This document shows positions 42,443-50,240 of a stretch of 64,000 nt of DNA, in pieces; the first letter of the stretch is position 1; the number at the start of each line of letters is the position of its first letter. The position numbers and the translations under genes were made by a program. The notes beneath the pieces were generated by a model. It worked only from the letters and a program-made list of their open reading frames with translations. It was not told the DNA's origin and ran no database searches. Origin of the DNA: Rhizorhabdus histidinilytica (GTDB taxonomy: Bacteria; Pseudomonadota; Alphaproteobacteria; Sphingomonadales; Sphingomonadaceae); contig NZ_FUYM01000005.1 of assembly GCF_900167915.1 (NCBI RefSeq), positions 62,001-126,000 on the forward strand. Reading direction: 5' to 3'.

Positions 42443-43338
42443 GATCGGCCGGGGGCGGCCGCCGGGGCCGCTGGCGCGCCGCGTTGCTGGCGCTGCCGCT
42501 CGCGGGTTGCACCCCTGCGCTGATCCCGCCCGCGGCGCCCGTCCCGCCCCCCGTTCCGGCGCCGCGCATCGTCGACGGTGCCGATTTCCACCTGTCGGGC
42601 GCGATCGAGCAGGGAGGCCTCGCCATGGGCATCGCCCCGGCCGGAACCGCCGCGCTGCTGTTCGACGGCGCGCCGATCGGCCTTGCCGCCGACGGCCGCT
42701 TCATCGTCGCCTTCGACCGGGACGCTCCGCCGGTCGCCCGGATCGAGGCGCAACTGGCCGACGGCACGATCCTGCGCCGCTCGCTGGCGGTCGCACCGCA
42801 TGGCTGGAAGCTCGAATCGCTGCCGACCCTGCCGCGCGGCACCACGCCGACCCCGGAATTCCTCGCCCGCCGCAAGGTCGAGCTCGACCAGATCGCCGCC
42901 GCCCGCGCGCTCGACACCGGCAGCAGCGGCTGGCGCCAGCGCTTCATCTGGCCGGTCACGGGACGGATCAGCGGGGTGTTCGGGTCCCAGCGCATCTATG
43001 CCGGCGAGCCCGGGGCCTATCATTCGGGGGTCGACGTCGCCCGGCCGACCGGAACGCCGATCGTCGCCCCGGCCGACGGCGTCGTCATCCTCGCCGCCGC
43101 CGCGCCTTTCACGCTGGAGGGCAATCTGCTGATGATCGACCATGGCATGGGCCTCAACTCGGCTTTCCTCCACCTCTCGCGGATCGACGTGAAGGTCGGC
43201 CAGGCGGTCAGACAGGGCGAGGTGCTGGGCGCGATCGGCATGACCGGCCGCGCCACTGGCCCGCACATGCACTGGGCGATCAAATGGCGCGATGCACGGA
43301 TCGATCCGGCGCCATTGGCGGGGCCAATGGAACGGTAG
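42439..43338 (+). CDS. M23 (LytM-type) peptidoglycan endopeptidase, lipoprotein
   Basis: 299 residues. A signal with lipobox LAGC near residue 23 predicts an outer- or inner-membrane lipoprotein. The C-terminal M23 zinc-peptidase domain has the first ligands in HSGVDVA (H-x3-D) and the final HxH in GPHMHWAI, all intact, so it is probably catalytic in cell-wall cleavage. The N-terminal half is beta-rich (ADFHLSGAIEQGGLAMGI). A TTG start at 42439 overlaps the DUF2093 stop; no better ATG precedes the lipobox. The stop codon directly abuts a large palindromic element. Confidence 0.87.
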   Translation: MRSAGGGRRGRWRAALLALPLAGCTPALIPPAAPVPPPVPAPRIVDGADFHLSGAIEQGGLAMGIAPAGTAALLFDGAPIGLAADGRFIVAFDRDAPPVARIEAQLADGTILRRSLAVAPHGWKLESLPTLPRGTTPTPEFLARRKVELDQIAAARALDTGSSGWRQRFIWPVTGRISGVFGSQRIYAGEPGAYHSGVDVARPTGTPIVAPADGVVILAAAAPFTLEGNLLMIDHGMGLNSAFLHLSRIDVKVGQAVRQGEVLGAIGMTGRATGPHMHWAIKWRDARIDPAPLAGPMER

Positions 43339-43639
43339 TTTGTTTGGCCCGCTTTCGCGGGCGGCCCTCAGGCGCCGGGCGCCGGGCCTCCGCCCGGCTT
43401 GGCTTTCCTCGCATAAGCTCGGGCGGCCGCCACGGCTCGCTTTGCGAGCCGATCTCCGCCTACGGACTGCCCCCGGCAGTCCGCGGACCGGCTTCGATCC
43501 TTGCGGGACGCTGGCGCGTCCCGACGCAGAGCTGATCGTCGGAGCCTGCCGAGGCTCCGCAAGCGCGAACGCGCGCCCGAGCTTATGCGAGGATAGCCAA
43601 GGTCGCGGATGCGACCGCCGGCGCCTGAGGCCAAACAAA
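43339..43639. repeat. Multi-hairpin palindromic element, copy 1
   Basis: This 301-bp element begins at the base after the M23 stop. Its ends are inverted repeats (TTTGTTTGGCC at 43339 and GGCCAAACAAA at 43629). Internal arms CCTCGCATAAGCTCG and CGAGCTTATGCGAGG also pair, and small perfect hairpins fill the centre: GGCTCGC-TTT-GCGAGCC, GGGACGC-TGGC-GCGTCCC, GGAGCCT-GCCG-AGGCTCC and GGTCGC-GGAT-GCGACC. It has no coding capacity that I trust. A second, inverted copy lies at 58240-58518 with compensatory changes in several stems. Confidence 0.88.
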
Positions 43640-43649
43640 AACCTAACCT

Positions 43650-44186
43650 TTATTCCACCCGGCGGAAACGCACGCCGCGGTTGATCCCGACCTGGCCCAG
43701 ATAGCTGCCCAGGCTCGCCTTCTTGATGCGCACCTTGTCGCCGGAACGCGGCGCGTCGTTGAGCGCGCTCATCGTTTCCCAGGTGCCGCCGTCGACCAGG
43801 CTCAGCGACCAGTTGCCGCCGCCGATCATGCGGGCCGCCTGTACGCTGCTCTGCAGTTCGGTGATCGCGTCCTTGTCGTCGCCCTCCTCCTTGTCGCCGC
43901 CGCCGAACAGGCCGATCTTGGGCAGGGTGAAGCCGAACAGCGACTTCCGCGTCTCGCGGATTTCCTTGCGGTCGACGACCACCAGGTCCTTCTTCGCCTC
44001 TGCCTGTTCGAGCGCGCTGGCCGACTGGTCGTAGCAGGCGAGCCGGGCCGCATTGTCGGTGATGGCGCGGCAGTTCAGGAGGTTGCGGAACAGTTCGGGC
44101 CGCTCATGCGTCTTTTCCGCCGATGCGGGCGCCGTAACGGCAAGGGCCGCCGCGAGAATGACCATGTGCCTGAGCGCCCCAACCAT
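43650..44186 (-). CDS. Exported hypothetical protein with one Cys pair
   Basis: 178 residues with a signal peptide (1-23, AAALAVTAPASA). The region LLNCRAITDNAARLACYDQ has two cysteines in a helical context, a motif common in exported proteobacterial proteins of unknown role. The C-terminus (VRIKKASLGSYLGQVGINRG) is beta-rich and SH3-like in texture. AGGAG is 8 nt before ATG 44186. It converges with the M23 gene across the palindromic element and is divergent from the large receptor gene. No confident family. Confidence 0.75.
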   Translation of the reverse strand: MVGALRHMVILAAALAVTAPASAEKTHERPELFRNLLNCRAITDNAARLACYDQSASALEQAEAKKDLVVVDRKEIRETRKSLFGFTLPKIGLFGGGDKEEGDDKDAITELQSSVQAARMIGGGNWSLSLVDGGTWETMSALNDAPRSGDKVRIKKASLGSYLGQVGINRGVRFRRVE

Positions 44187-44450
44187 CGCTATTCTCCTGA
44201 TCTTGAAACATTATAACCATCGTCAGCGGTAACAAAGCAACGAGATTTCGCGACTGTTGCATAAATACGACAACACCGCCGCAACGTGTCCCGCGGATGA
44301 ACCTGCGCTTTACAGCCTGATCGCATTTCTTGCACATCTGCACCATGCCTTCATGGGCGGATGATGGTGTGCCAGCGCCCTCATCCCTCCAGGAAGGTTG
44401 AGCGTGGGACGCGACATCGGCCCCGCTCACTCCAGAAAAGGGACTGGAAA

Positions 44451-47400
44451 GTGATCAATAATTTCAACAAGGTCAGCCGCTTCGGGCTGGGCTGCAGCGC
44501 TGTCGCGCTCAGCATCGCTGCCTTCGCGAGCGCGCCCGCGTTCGCGCAGGGAGCCCCCGCCGCCGAGGAAGAGGGCCAGGTCATCATCGTCACCGGTTCG
44601 CGCATTCCGCAGCCGAACCTGACCAGCGCCGCGCCCGTCACCGTCGTCGGCAGCCAGGAGATCAAGCTGCAGGGCACGACCCGCACCGAGGATCTCCTCA
44701 ACAGCCTGCCGCAGGTGTTCGGCGACCAGGGCGGTAACCTCGCCAACGGCGCGACCGGCACCGCCACCGTCAACCTGCGCAACCTCGGGCCGGAGCGCAC
44801 GCTCGTCCTGATCAACGGCCGCCGCCTGATGCCGGGCGACCCGACCTCGTCGGCCGCCGACCTCAACTTCATCCCGGCCGCGCTCGTCAAGAACGTCGAA
44901 GTGCTGACCGGTGGCGCCTCGTCGACCTATGGTTCGGACGCGGTCGCCGGCGTCGTCAACTTCATCATGGACACCGACTTCGAAGGGTTCAAGATCGACG
45001 GCCAGTACAGCCTCTACCAGCACAACAACAGCAACGACACGCTGAAGGACGCGCATGCGCGTCGCGGCTTCCCCTTCCCGTCGGGCAACACCGTCAACGG
45101 CGGCACCATCGACGTCACGGTCGCCTTCGGCGGCAAGTTCGGCGACGACGACCAGGGCCACTTCATGGCCTATGCCGGCTACCGCAAGCTGAAGGCGGTC
45201 ACCCAGAACAAGTATGACTATTCGTCGTGCGCCTCGCAGGTGACTGCGGCGGGCGCGATCAACTGCGGCGGCTCGGCCACCTCGCCGAACGGCACTTTCT
45301 TCGACTGGGCGTCGAACACCTACCAGATCGGTGCGAACCGCACCTTCCAGCCGGGCTTCACGCCGTACAACTTCGCGCCGCTGAACTATTTCCAGCGTCC
45401 GGACGAGCGCTACACCGCCGGCGTCTTCGCCGACTACGAGATCAGCCCGGCCTTCCATCCGTACATGGAAGCGATGTTCATGGACGACCGCACGGTCGCC
45501 CAGATCGCGGAATCGGGCAACTTCGGCAACACGCTGAGCGTCAACTGCGACAACCCGCTGCTTTCGTCGCAGCAGCTCGCGATCGCCTGCGCTCCCGAGA
45601 ACCTGGTGACCCGCCTGACCGAGACCGGCTTCCCGCTGGTCGACGAAGGCGCGCCGCCGCTGACCTTCTATGATCCGGTCACCGGCACGCCGTACAACCG
45701 CGGCTTCCTCCAGGCGCTGCGCCGCAACGTCGAGGGCGGTCCGCGCCAGGACGACCTGCAGCACACCAGCTTCCGCATCGTCGGCGGCATGCGCGGCGAG
45801 ATCAGCCCGGCCTGGTCGTACGACACCTCCTATGTGTTCGGCCGCACCAACTTCTCCGAGACCTATCTGAACGAGTTCTCGGCATCGCGCCTGAACAACG
45901 CCATCGACGTCATCATCGATCCGCGCACCGGCCTGCCGGCCTGCCGCGTGTTCGTCTCGGGCGTCGACACCAACTGCCGTCCGTACGACATGTTCTCGCT
46001 CGGCGGCGTGACCCAGGACGCGCTGGGCTATGTCCAGACCCCGGGCTTCCAGCGCGGCAACACGCAGGAGCGGGTGTTCAACGCCAACCTCACCGGCACG
46101 CTCGGCGAATATGGCATCAAGACCCCGTGGGCGGAGCAGGGCCTCGGCATCAACGTCGGCGTCGAGTACCGCAAGGAATCGCTCGAGCTGAAGACCGACG
46201 TGGCGTTCCAGACCGGCGATCTCACCGGCCAGGGCGCGGCGACGCTCCCGGTCAAGGGCTCGTTCGACGTCAAGGAAGTGTTCGGCGAGTTCCAGCTGCC
46301 GATCGTCCAGGACGGCTTCATCAAGGAACTGTCGGTCGAAGGCGGCTACCGCTATTCGCACTACAACACCGGCGTGAACACCGACACCTACAAGCTCGCG
46401 CTGAGCTTCCAGCCGGTTTCGGACCTGAAGTTCCGCGCCAGCTATAACCGTGCGGTCCGCGCGCCGAACGTCCAGGACCTGTTCGCACCGGTTCGCGTCG
46501 CCCTCAACGGCAACAGCGATCCCTGCGCCGACGGTTCGGCCACGGCCGCCCAGTGCGCCCTTACCGGTCTCAACCCGGCCAACTATCCGGTCGCGGGCAA
46601 CCCGGCCGGCCAGTTCAACGGTCTGATCGGCGGCAACCCGAACCTGAAGCCGGAGAAGTCGACCACGAAGACGATCGGCCTGGTCTTCCAGCCGAGCTTC
46701 TTCCGAGGCTTCAGCGCCACGATCGACGGCTACGACATCAAGGTGACGAACAACATCAGCACCTATGGCCAGGACGTGACGATCCAGCAGTGCATCAACA
46801 CTGGCGATCCGACCTTCTGCTCGCTGATCCATCGCGACGCCACCGGCTCGCTGTGGCGTTCGGCCAACGGCTATATCGAGGACCTCAACCGGAACATCGG
46901 CAGCGTCAAGACGCGCGGTGTCGACGTCGGCGTCAACTACTCGACCCGCCTGGGCGCGAACTCGCTGTCGTTCAACCTGCAGGGTACCTATCTTGACAAG
47001 TTCAAGACCGACACCGGCATCCCGGGCGTCGCGGCTTATGACTGCGCCGGCTACTACGGCCTGGTCTGCGGCACGCCGGCTCCCAAGTGGCGCCACAAGG
47101 CCCGCGTGACCTACAACATGGAGAACGGCTTCGGCCTGTCGCTCGCATGGCGTTACTTCGGCGACGTCAAGCTCGACCGGTCCAGCTCGAACACCACGCT
47201 GAACGGGGCCTTCTCGCCGTTCAACCGGAAGATCAAGGCCGAGAGCTATTTCGATCTCGCCGCGACCTTCAACCTGAACGACTCCTACACCTTCCGTCTG
47301 GGCGTCCAGAACCTGCTCGACAACGATCCGCCGATCATCGGCGCGAACGGCACGTCGTCGGTCATCAACGCCTGCACCGCGGTGTTCTGTTCGGGCAACA

Positions 47401-47465
47401 CCTTCCCGAACGTGTACGACTCGATGGGTCGCTACATCTACGCCGGCATCACGCTCAACTTCTGA
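44451..47465 (+). CDS. Large TonB-dependent outer-membrane receptor
   Basis: This 1004-residue receptor has a signal peptide (to about AFAQ), a TonB box VIIVTGSRI and a plug domain (LLNSLPQVFGDQGGNLANGA, then GPERTLVLINGRRL and GGASSTYGSDAVAGVVNF). The beta barrel ends in YAGITLNF. Seven closely spaced cysteine pairs sit in putative surface loops (for example CASQVTAAGAINC and CINTGDPTFC). GTG 44451 has AAGGGA upstream and gives a sphingomonad-type N-terminus. A strong terminator follows, then three TPR enzyme genes. The substrate is unknown; the neighbouring hydroxylase-like and sulfotransferase genes suggest a modified ligand or a modified receptor. Confidence 0.92.
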   Translation: MINNFNKVSRFGLGCSAVALSIAAFASAPAFAQGAPAAEEEGQVIIVTGSRIPQPNLTSAAPVTVVGSQEIKLQGTTRTEDLLNSLPQVFGDQGGNLANGATGTATVNLRNLGPERTLVLINGRRLMPGDPTSSAADLNFIPAALVKNVEVLTGGASSTYGSDAVAGVVNFIMDTDFEGFKIDGQYSLYQHNNSNDTLKDAHARRGFPFPSGNTVNGGTIDVTVAFGGKFGDDDQGHFMAYAGYRKLKAVTQNKYDYSSCASQVTAAGAINCGGSATSPNGTFFDWASNTYQIGANRTFQPGFTPYNFAPLNYFQRPDERYTAGVFADYEISPAFHPYMEAMFMDDRTVAQIAESGNFGNTLSVNCDNPLLSSQQLAIACAPENLVTRLTETGFPLVDEGAPPLTFYDPVTGTPYNRGFLQALRRNVEGGPRQDDLQHTSFRIVGGMRGEISPAWSYDTSYVFGRTNFSETYLNEFSASRLNNAIDVIIDPRTGLPACRVFVSGVDTNCRPYDMFSLGGVTQDALGYVQTPGFQRGNTQERVFNANLTGTLGEYGIKTPWAEQGLGINVGVEYRKESLELKTDVAFQTGDLTGQGAATLPVKGSFDVKEVFGEFQLPIVQDGFIKELSVEGGYRYSHYNTGVNTDTYKLALSFQPVSDLKFRASYNRAVRAPNVQDLFAPVRVALNGNSDPCADGSATAAQCALTGLNPANYPVAGNPAGQFNGLIGGNPNLKPEKSTTKTIGLVFQPSFFRGFSATIDGYDIKVTNNISTYGQDVTIQQCINTGDPTFCSLIHRDATGSLWRSANGYIEDLNRNIGSVKTRGVDVGVNYSTRLGANSLSFNLQGTYLDKFKTDTGIPGVAAYDCAGYYGLVCGTPAPKWRHKARVTYNMENGFGLSLAWRYFGDVKLDRSSSNTTLNGAFSPFNRKIKAESYFDLAATFNLNDSYTFRLGVQNLLDNDPPIIGANGTSSVINACTAVFCSGNTFPNVYDSMGRYIYAGITLNF

Positions 47466-47485
47466 TCGTTGGGCTGACGCCAGAG

Positions 47486-47521
47486 GAGGCGGTGGGGGCG
47501 ACCCCGCCGCCTCTTTCTTTT
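47486..47521 (+). terminator. Intrinsic terminator inside the receptor operon
   Basis: GAGGCGGTGGGG (47486-47497) pairs with CCCCGCCGCCTC (47502-47513) through a 4-nt GCGA loop, with one G-T wobble, followed by TTTCTTTT. It lies 21 nt after the receptor stop and 28 nt before the next gene. It would attenuate rather than fully separate the downstream genes. Confidence 0.88.
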
Positions 47522-47548
47522 GGCGGTCGGCGACCTAAGGTATTCGCC

Positions 47549-48715
47549 ATGGCTTCCTCCTCCCCGTCCGCCGAACTGCAGCGGTCCGCCGACGCCGCCG
47601 CTGCGCGGGGCGCGCTGGGCGAGGCGCTGGCGCTGCTCGACCGGGCCGCCGCGATCGAGCCGGGCAGCTTCGACCTGCACCTCAAGCGGGCGGCGCTCCA
47701 CCGCGCGGCGCGCAACCCTGCCGCAGCGCTCGACGCGGTCGGCGCGGCGCTCGCCGTCTCGCCGCTCGACTTCATGGCGCTGATGCTCCGCGCCGGCCTC
47801 AAGGAACAGCTCGGCCAGGACGATGCCGGCGAGGCCTATGGCCAGGCGCTGGCGCAGAAGCCCGCGTCGATCGCCAACCCCCAGCTCGCCGCCGCCGTAC
47901 AGCGTGGCGAGGAAGTCCGCGATCGCTGGATCGCGGCGCGGGATGCCCGGCTCGTCGCCGCCATGGCCGCCGCCGAAGCGCAGGCCGACGGCGAGGAAGC
48001 GGCGCGTATCGCCCGCTTCCGCAGCAATGCGCTGCGCCGCACCCGCGTCTGGCACGCCGAGCCGACCCATTTCCATTTCCCCGGTCTCGTCGAACGCGAG
48101 TTCCACGACCGCAGCCTGTTCCCCTGGCTCGCCGAGCTGGAAGCCGCGACCGACGTCGTCCAGGCGGAGTTCGAGGCGGTTGCCGCCGCCGAGCGGGCCG
48201 AACTGGTCCCCTATATCCAATATCCCGACGGCGCCCCGCTCGCGCAGTGGAAGGCGCTCAACCACAACCGCGACTGGACCGCCATCCACCTCTGGCAATA
48301 TGGCCGCCGGATCGAGGCGAACGCGCGCCATTGCCCGCGGACGATGGCGCTGATCGCCGGCTTCCCCCAACCACGGATCGGCGGCTGCTCGCCCAATGCG
48401 ATGTTCTCGCTGCTGGCGCCGGGAACCAGCATCCCGCCGCACCACGGCGTCGCCAACACCAGGCTGGTCTGCCATCTGCCGCTGATCGTCCCCGACGGTT
48501 GCCGTTTCCGCGTCGGTGCGGAAACGCGGCCGTGGAAGCGCGGCGAGGCATGGGTGTTCGACGACACGATCGAGCATGAGGCGACGAACCCGAGCGATGC
48601 GTTGCGCGTGATCCTGATCATCGACGTCTGGCATCCCGGATTGAGCGCGGCCGAGCAGGCGGCGGTGACGGCCCTGCTCGAGGCCGAGAGCGGCGTGGTG
48701 GCGCAGGGGCTGTGA
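47549..48715 (+). CDS. TPR protein with aspartyl/asparaginyl beta-hydroxylase-like domain
   Basis: 388 residues. Two or three TPR-like repeats occupy the N-terminus (LQRSADAAAARGALGEALAL, then FDLHLKRAALHRAARNPAAALDAV). The C-terminal domain is of the AspH/2OG-Fe(II) jelly-roll type: PPHHGVANTRLVCHLPL with His298/299, RPWKRGEAWVFDDTIEHEATN with His343, then a strand LRVILIIDVWHP. These are the expected iron and 2-oxoglutarate ligands, so it is likely catalytic. It follows the receptor after a terminator, and the next gene begins 2 nt after its stop. The substrate is unknown. Confidence 0.88.
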   Translation: MASSSPSAELQRSADAAAARGALGEALALLDRAAAIEPGSFDLHLKRAALHRAARNPAAALDAVGAALAVSPLDFMALMLRAGLKEQLGQDDAGEAYGQALAQKPASIANPQLAAAVQRGEEVRDRWIAARDARLVAAMAAAEAQADGEEAARIARFRSNALRRTRVWHAEPTHFHFPGLVEREFHDRSLFPWLAELEAATDVVQAEFEAVAAAERAELVPYIQYPDGAPLAQWKALNHNRDWTAIHLWQYGRRIEANARHCPRTMALIAGFPQPRIGGCSPNAMFSLLAPGTSIPPHHGVANTRLVCHLPLIVPDGCRFRVGAETRPWKRGEAWVFDDTIEHEATNPSDALRVILIIDVWHPGLSAAEQAAVTALLEAESGVVAQGL

Positions 48716-48717
48716 CG

Positions 48718-50232
48718 ATGATCGACGATCTGGTGGCGCGGCTGAAGCTGCGCCCGTCCGACACGGCGGCGGCCGAGCAACTTGCCTCGATCGCGCTCGA
48801 CGCCGGGGCGGAGGAGACGGCGCTCCCGCTCGTCATCGCCGCCGCCGAGCGGCACCGCGACAATGGCCGGCTGTGGCAATGGACCGGGCTGCTCCACCGC
48901 GCGCTCGGCGAGCATGACAAGGCGCTTCCAGCGTTCAACGCGGCCGCGAAGGCGGCGCCCTCCGACGCCAGCATCGCCCAGGGCCGCGCCCAGGTCGCGC
49001 TCGAGGCGGGGATCGACGCGGTCGACCTGTTCGACGCGGCGATCGCGCTGGCGCCCGCCAATGGCGATCTGCTGCTGGGCCGCGCCGCCGCCCGGGTCGC
49101 CGCCGGCGACGCGGCCCGCGCGATGGCCGAGATCGAGGCGCTGATCGCGCAGCATCCCGGCTGGTATCCCGGCCATGACCGGCTGATCCAGCTCCGCTGG
49201 ATGATGGGCGATCGCGATCGTGCGACCGAGCTGGTCGAGCGCACCGTCGCCGCCCATCCGGGCGACCTCACCCTGTGGCGCATCCTGCTCGCCGCGCTGG
49301 TCAACGCCGGGCGCTACGACGCGGTGCTGGACGCGGTCCGGCGCGGCCGCGCGACGCTCGGCGAACAGCTCACCTTCACAGCGAACGAGGCGATCGCGCT
49401 GTCTGAGACCGGCGCCGTCGCCGAGGCCGACCGGCTGTTCGCGCTGCTGACTCGCGCCGACGACCTGTCGGTCGCGGTCCGCCACGTCCGCCATCTGCTG
49501 CGCACCCAGCGGATCGACGCGGCGTTGCCGATCATCGAGCGCTGGGCGAGCCCGCAGGGCGACCGGCGCGGCCTGTGGCCCTATGCCGCGATCGCCTGGC
49601 GGCTGACAGGCGATCCACGCGCCGCCTGGCTGGAGGACGACCCCGCCTTCGTCCGGGTGATCGACCTCGCCGACCGCCTTCCCGATCTCGACCGTCTCGC
49701 CGCCGTGCTGCGCGGGCTGCACCGCGCCAAGGGCGAGCATCTCGACCAGTCGGTGCGCGGCGGCACCCAGACCGACGGCCCCTTGTTCAGCCGGATCGAG
49801 CCCGAGATTCGCGCGCTGCGGGCCGTGATCCTCGACGCGGTGGCGGCCCATATCGCCCAGCTCCCCGATCCCGATCCGGATCATCCGCTGCGGGCCTATG
49901 GCCGCCCGGCGCGCCCGCGCTTCGCGGGCTCCTGGTCGGTGCGGCTGACCGGGGAGGGGCATCACGCCAACCACGTCCACCCCGCCGGGCTGATCAGCTC
50001 GGCCTTCTACCTGACGGTGCCCGACGCGGTGCGCGACGGTGGAACCGAAGGCTGGCTGACCCTCGGCAGCCCGCAGGCCGAGCTTGGTCTTCCGATCGAG
50101 CCCTATAGGGTGGTCGAGCCGCGCCCCGGCCGCCTCGTCCTCTTCCCCTCGACCATGTGGCACGGCACCCGGCCGTTTCGCGACGGCGAACGCCTGACCG
50201 TCGCATTCGACATCGCCCTTCCCCTCTGCTGA
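48718..50232 (+). CDS. TPR protein with putative 2OG-Fe(II) oxygenase domain
   Basis: 504 residues. The N-terminal two-thirds carry TPR-type repeats (GRLWQWTGLLHRALGEHDKA, then LPAFNAAAKAAPSDASIAQG). The C-terminal domain matches the putative 2OG-Fe(II) oxygenase family: SWSVRLTGEGHHANHVHPAG with iron-ligand candidates around His416-His421, SSAFYLTVP, and FPSTMWHGTRPF with His482, followed by RLTVAFDI. ATG 48718 is chosen over GTG 48712, which overlaps the previous stop. It precedes the sulfotransferase gene by 8 nt. Confidence 0.87.
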   Translation: MIDDLVARLKLRPSDTAAAEQLASIALDAGAEETALPLVIAAAERHRDNGRLWQWTGLLHRALGEHDKALPAFNAAAKAAPSDASIAQGRAQVALEAGIDAVDLFDAAIALAPANGDLLLGRAAARVAAGDAARAMAEIEALIAQHPGWYPGHDRLIQLRWMMGDRDRATELVERTVAAHPGDLTLWRILLAALVNAGRYDAVLDAVRRGRATLGEQLTFTANEAIALSETGAVAEADRLFALLTRADDLSVAVRHVRHLLRTQRIDAALPIIERWASPQGDRRGLWPYAAIAWRLTGDPRAAWLEDDPAFVRVIDLADRLPDLDRLAAVLRGLHRAKGEHLDQSVRGGTQTDGPLFSRIEPEIRALRAVILDAVAAHIAQLPDPDPDHPLRAYGRPARPRFAGSWSVRLTGEGHHANHVHPAGLISSAFYLTVPDAVRDGGTEGWLTLGSPQAELGLPIEPYRVVEPRPGRLVLFPSTMWHGTRPFRDGERLTVAFDIALPLC

Positions 50233-50240
50233 GAGAGCCA

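Noticed and set aside
43292..43684. Open frames running through palindromic element copy 1
   Set aside because: Sequences like DPCGTLARPDAELIVGA arise in several frames in both copies because of the repeats; there is no ribosome-binding site or codon pattern, so they are not genes.
44427..47096. An 889-codon minus-strand frame opposite the TonB receptor
   Set aside because: It is a shadow of the receptor gene, whose plug and barrel motifs are clear on the plus strand.
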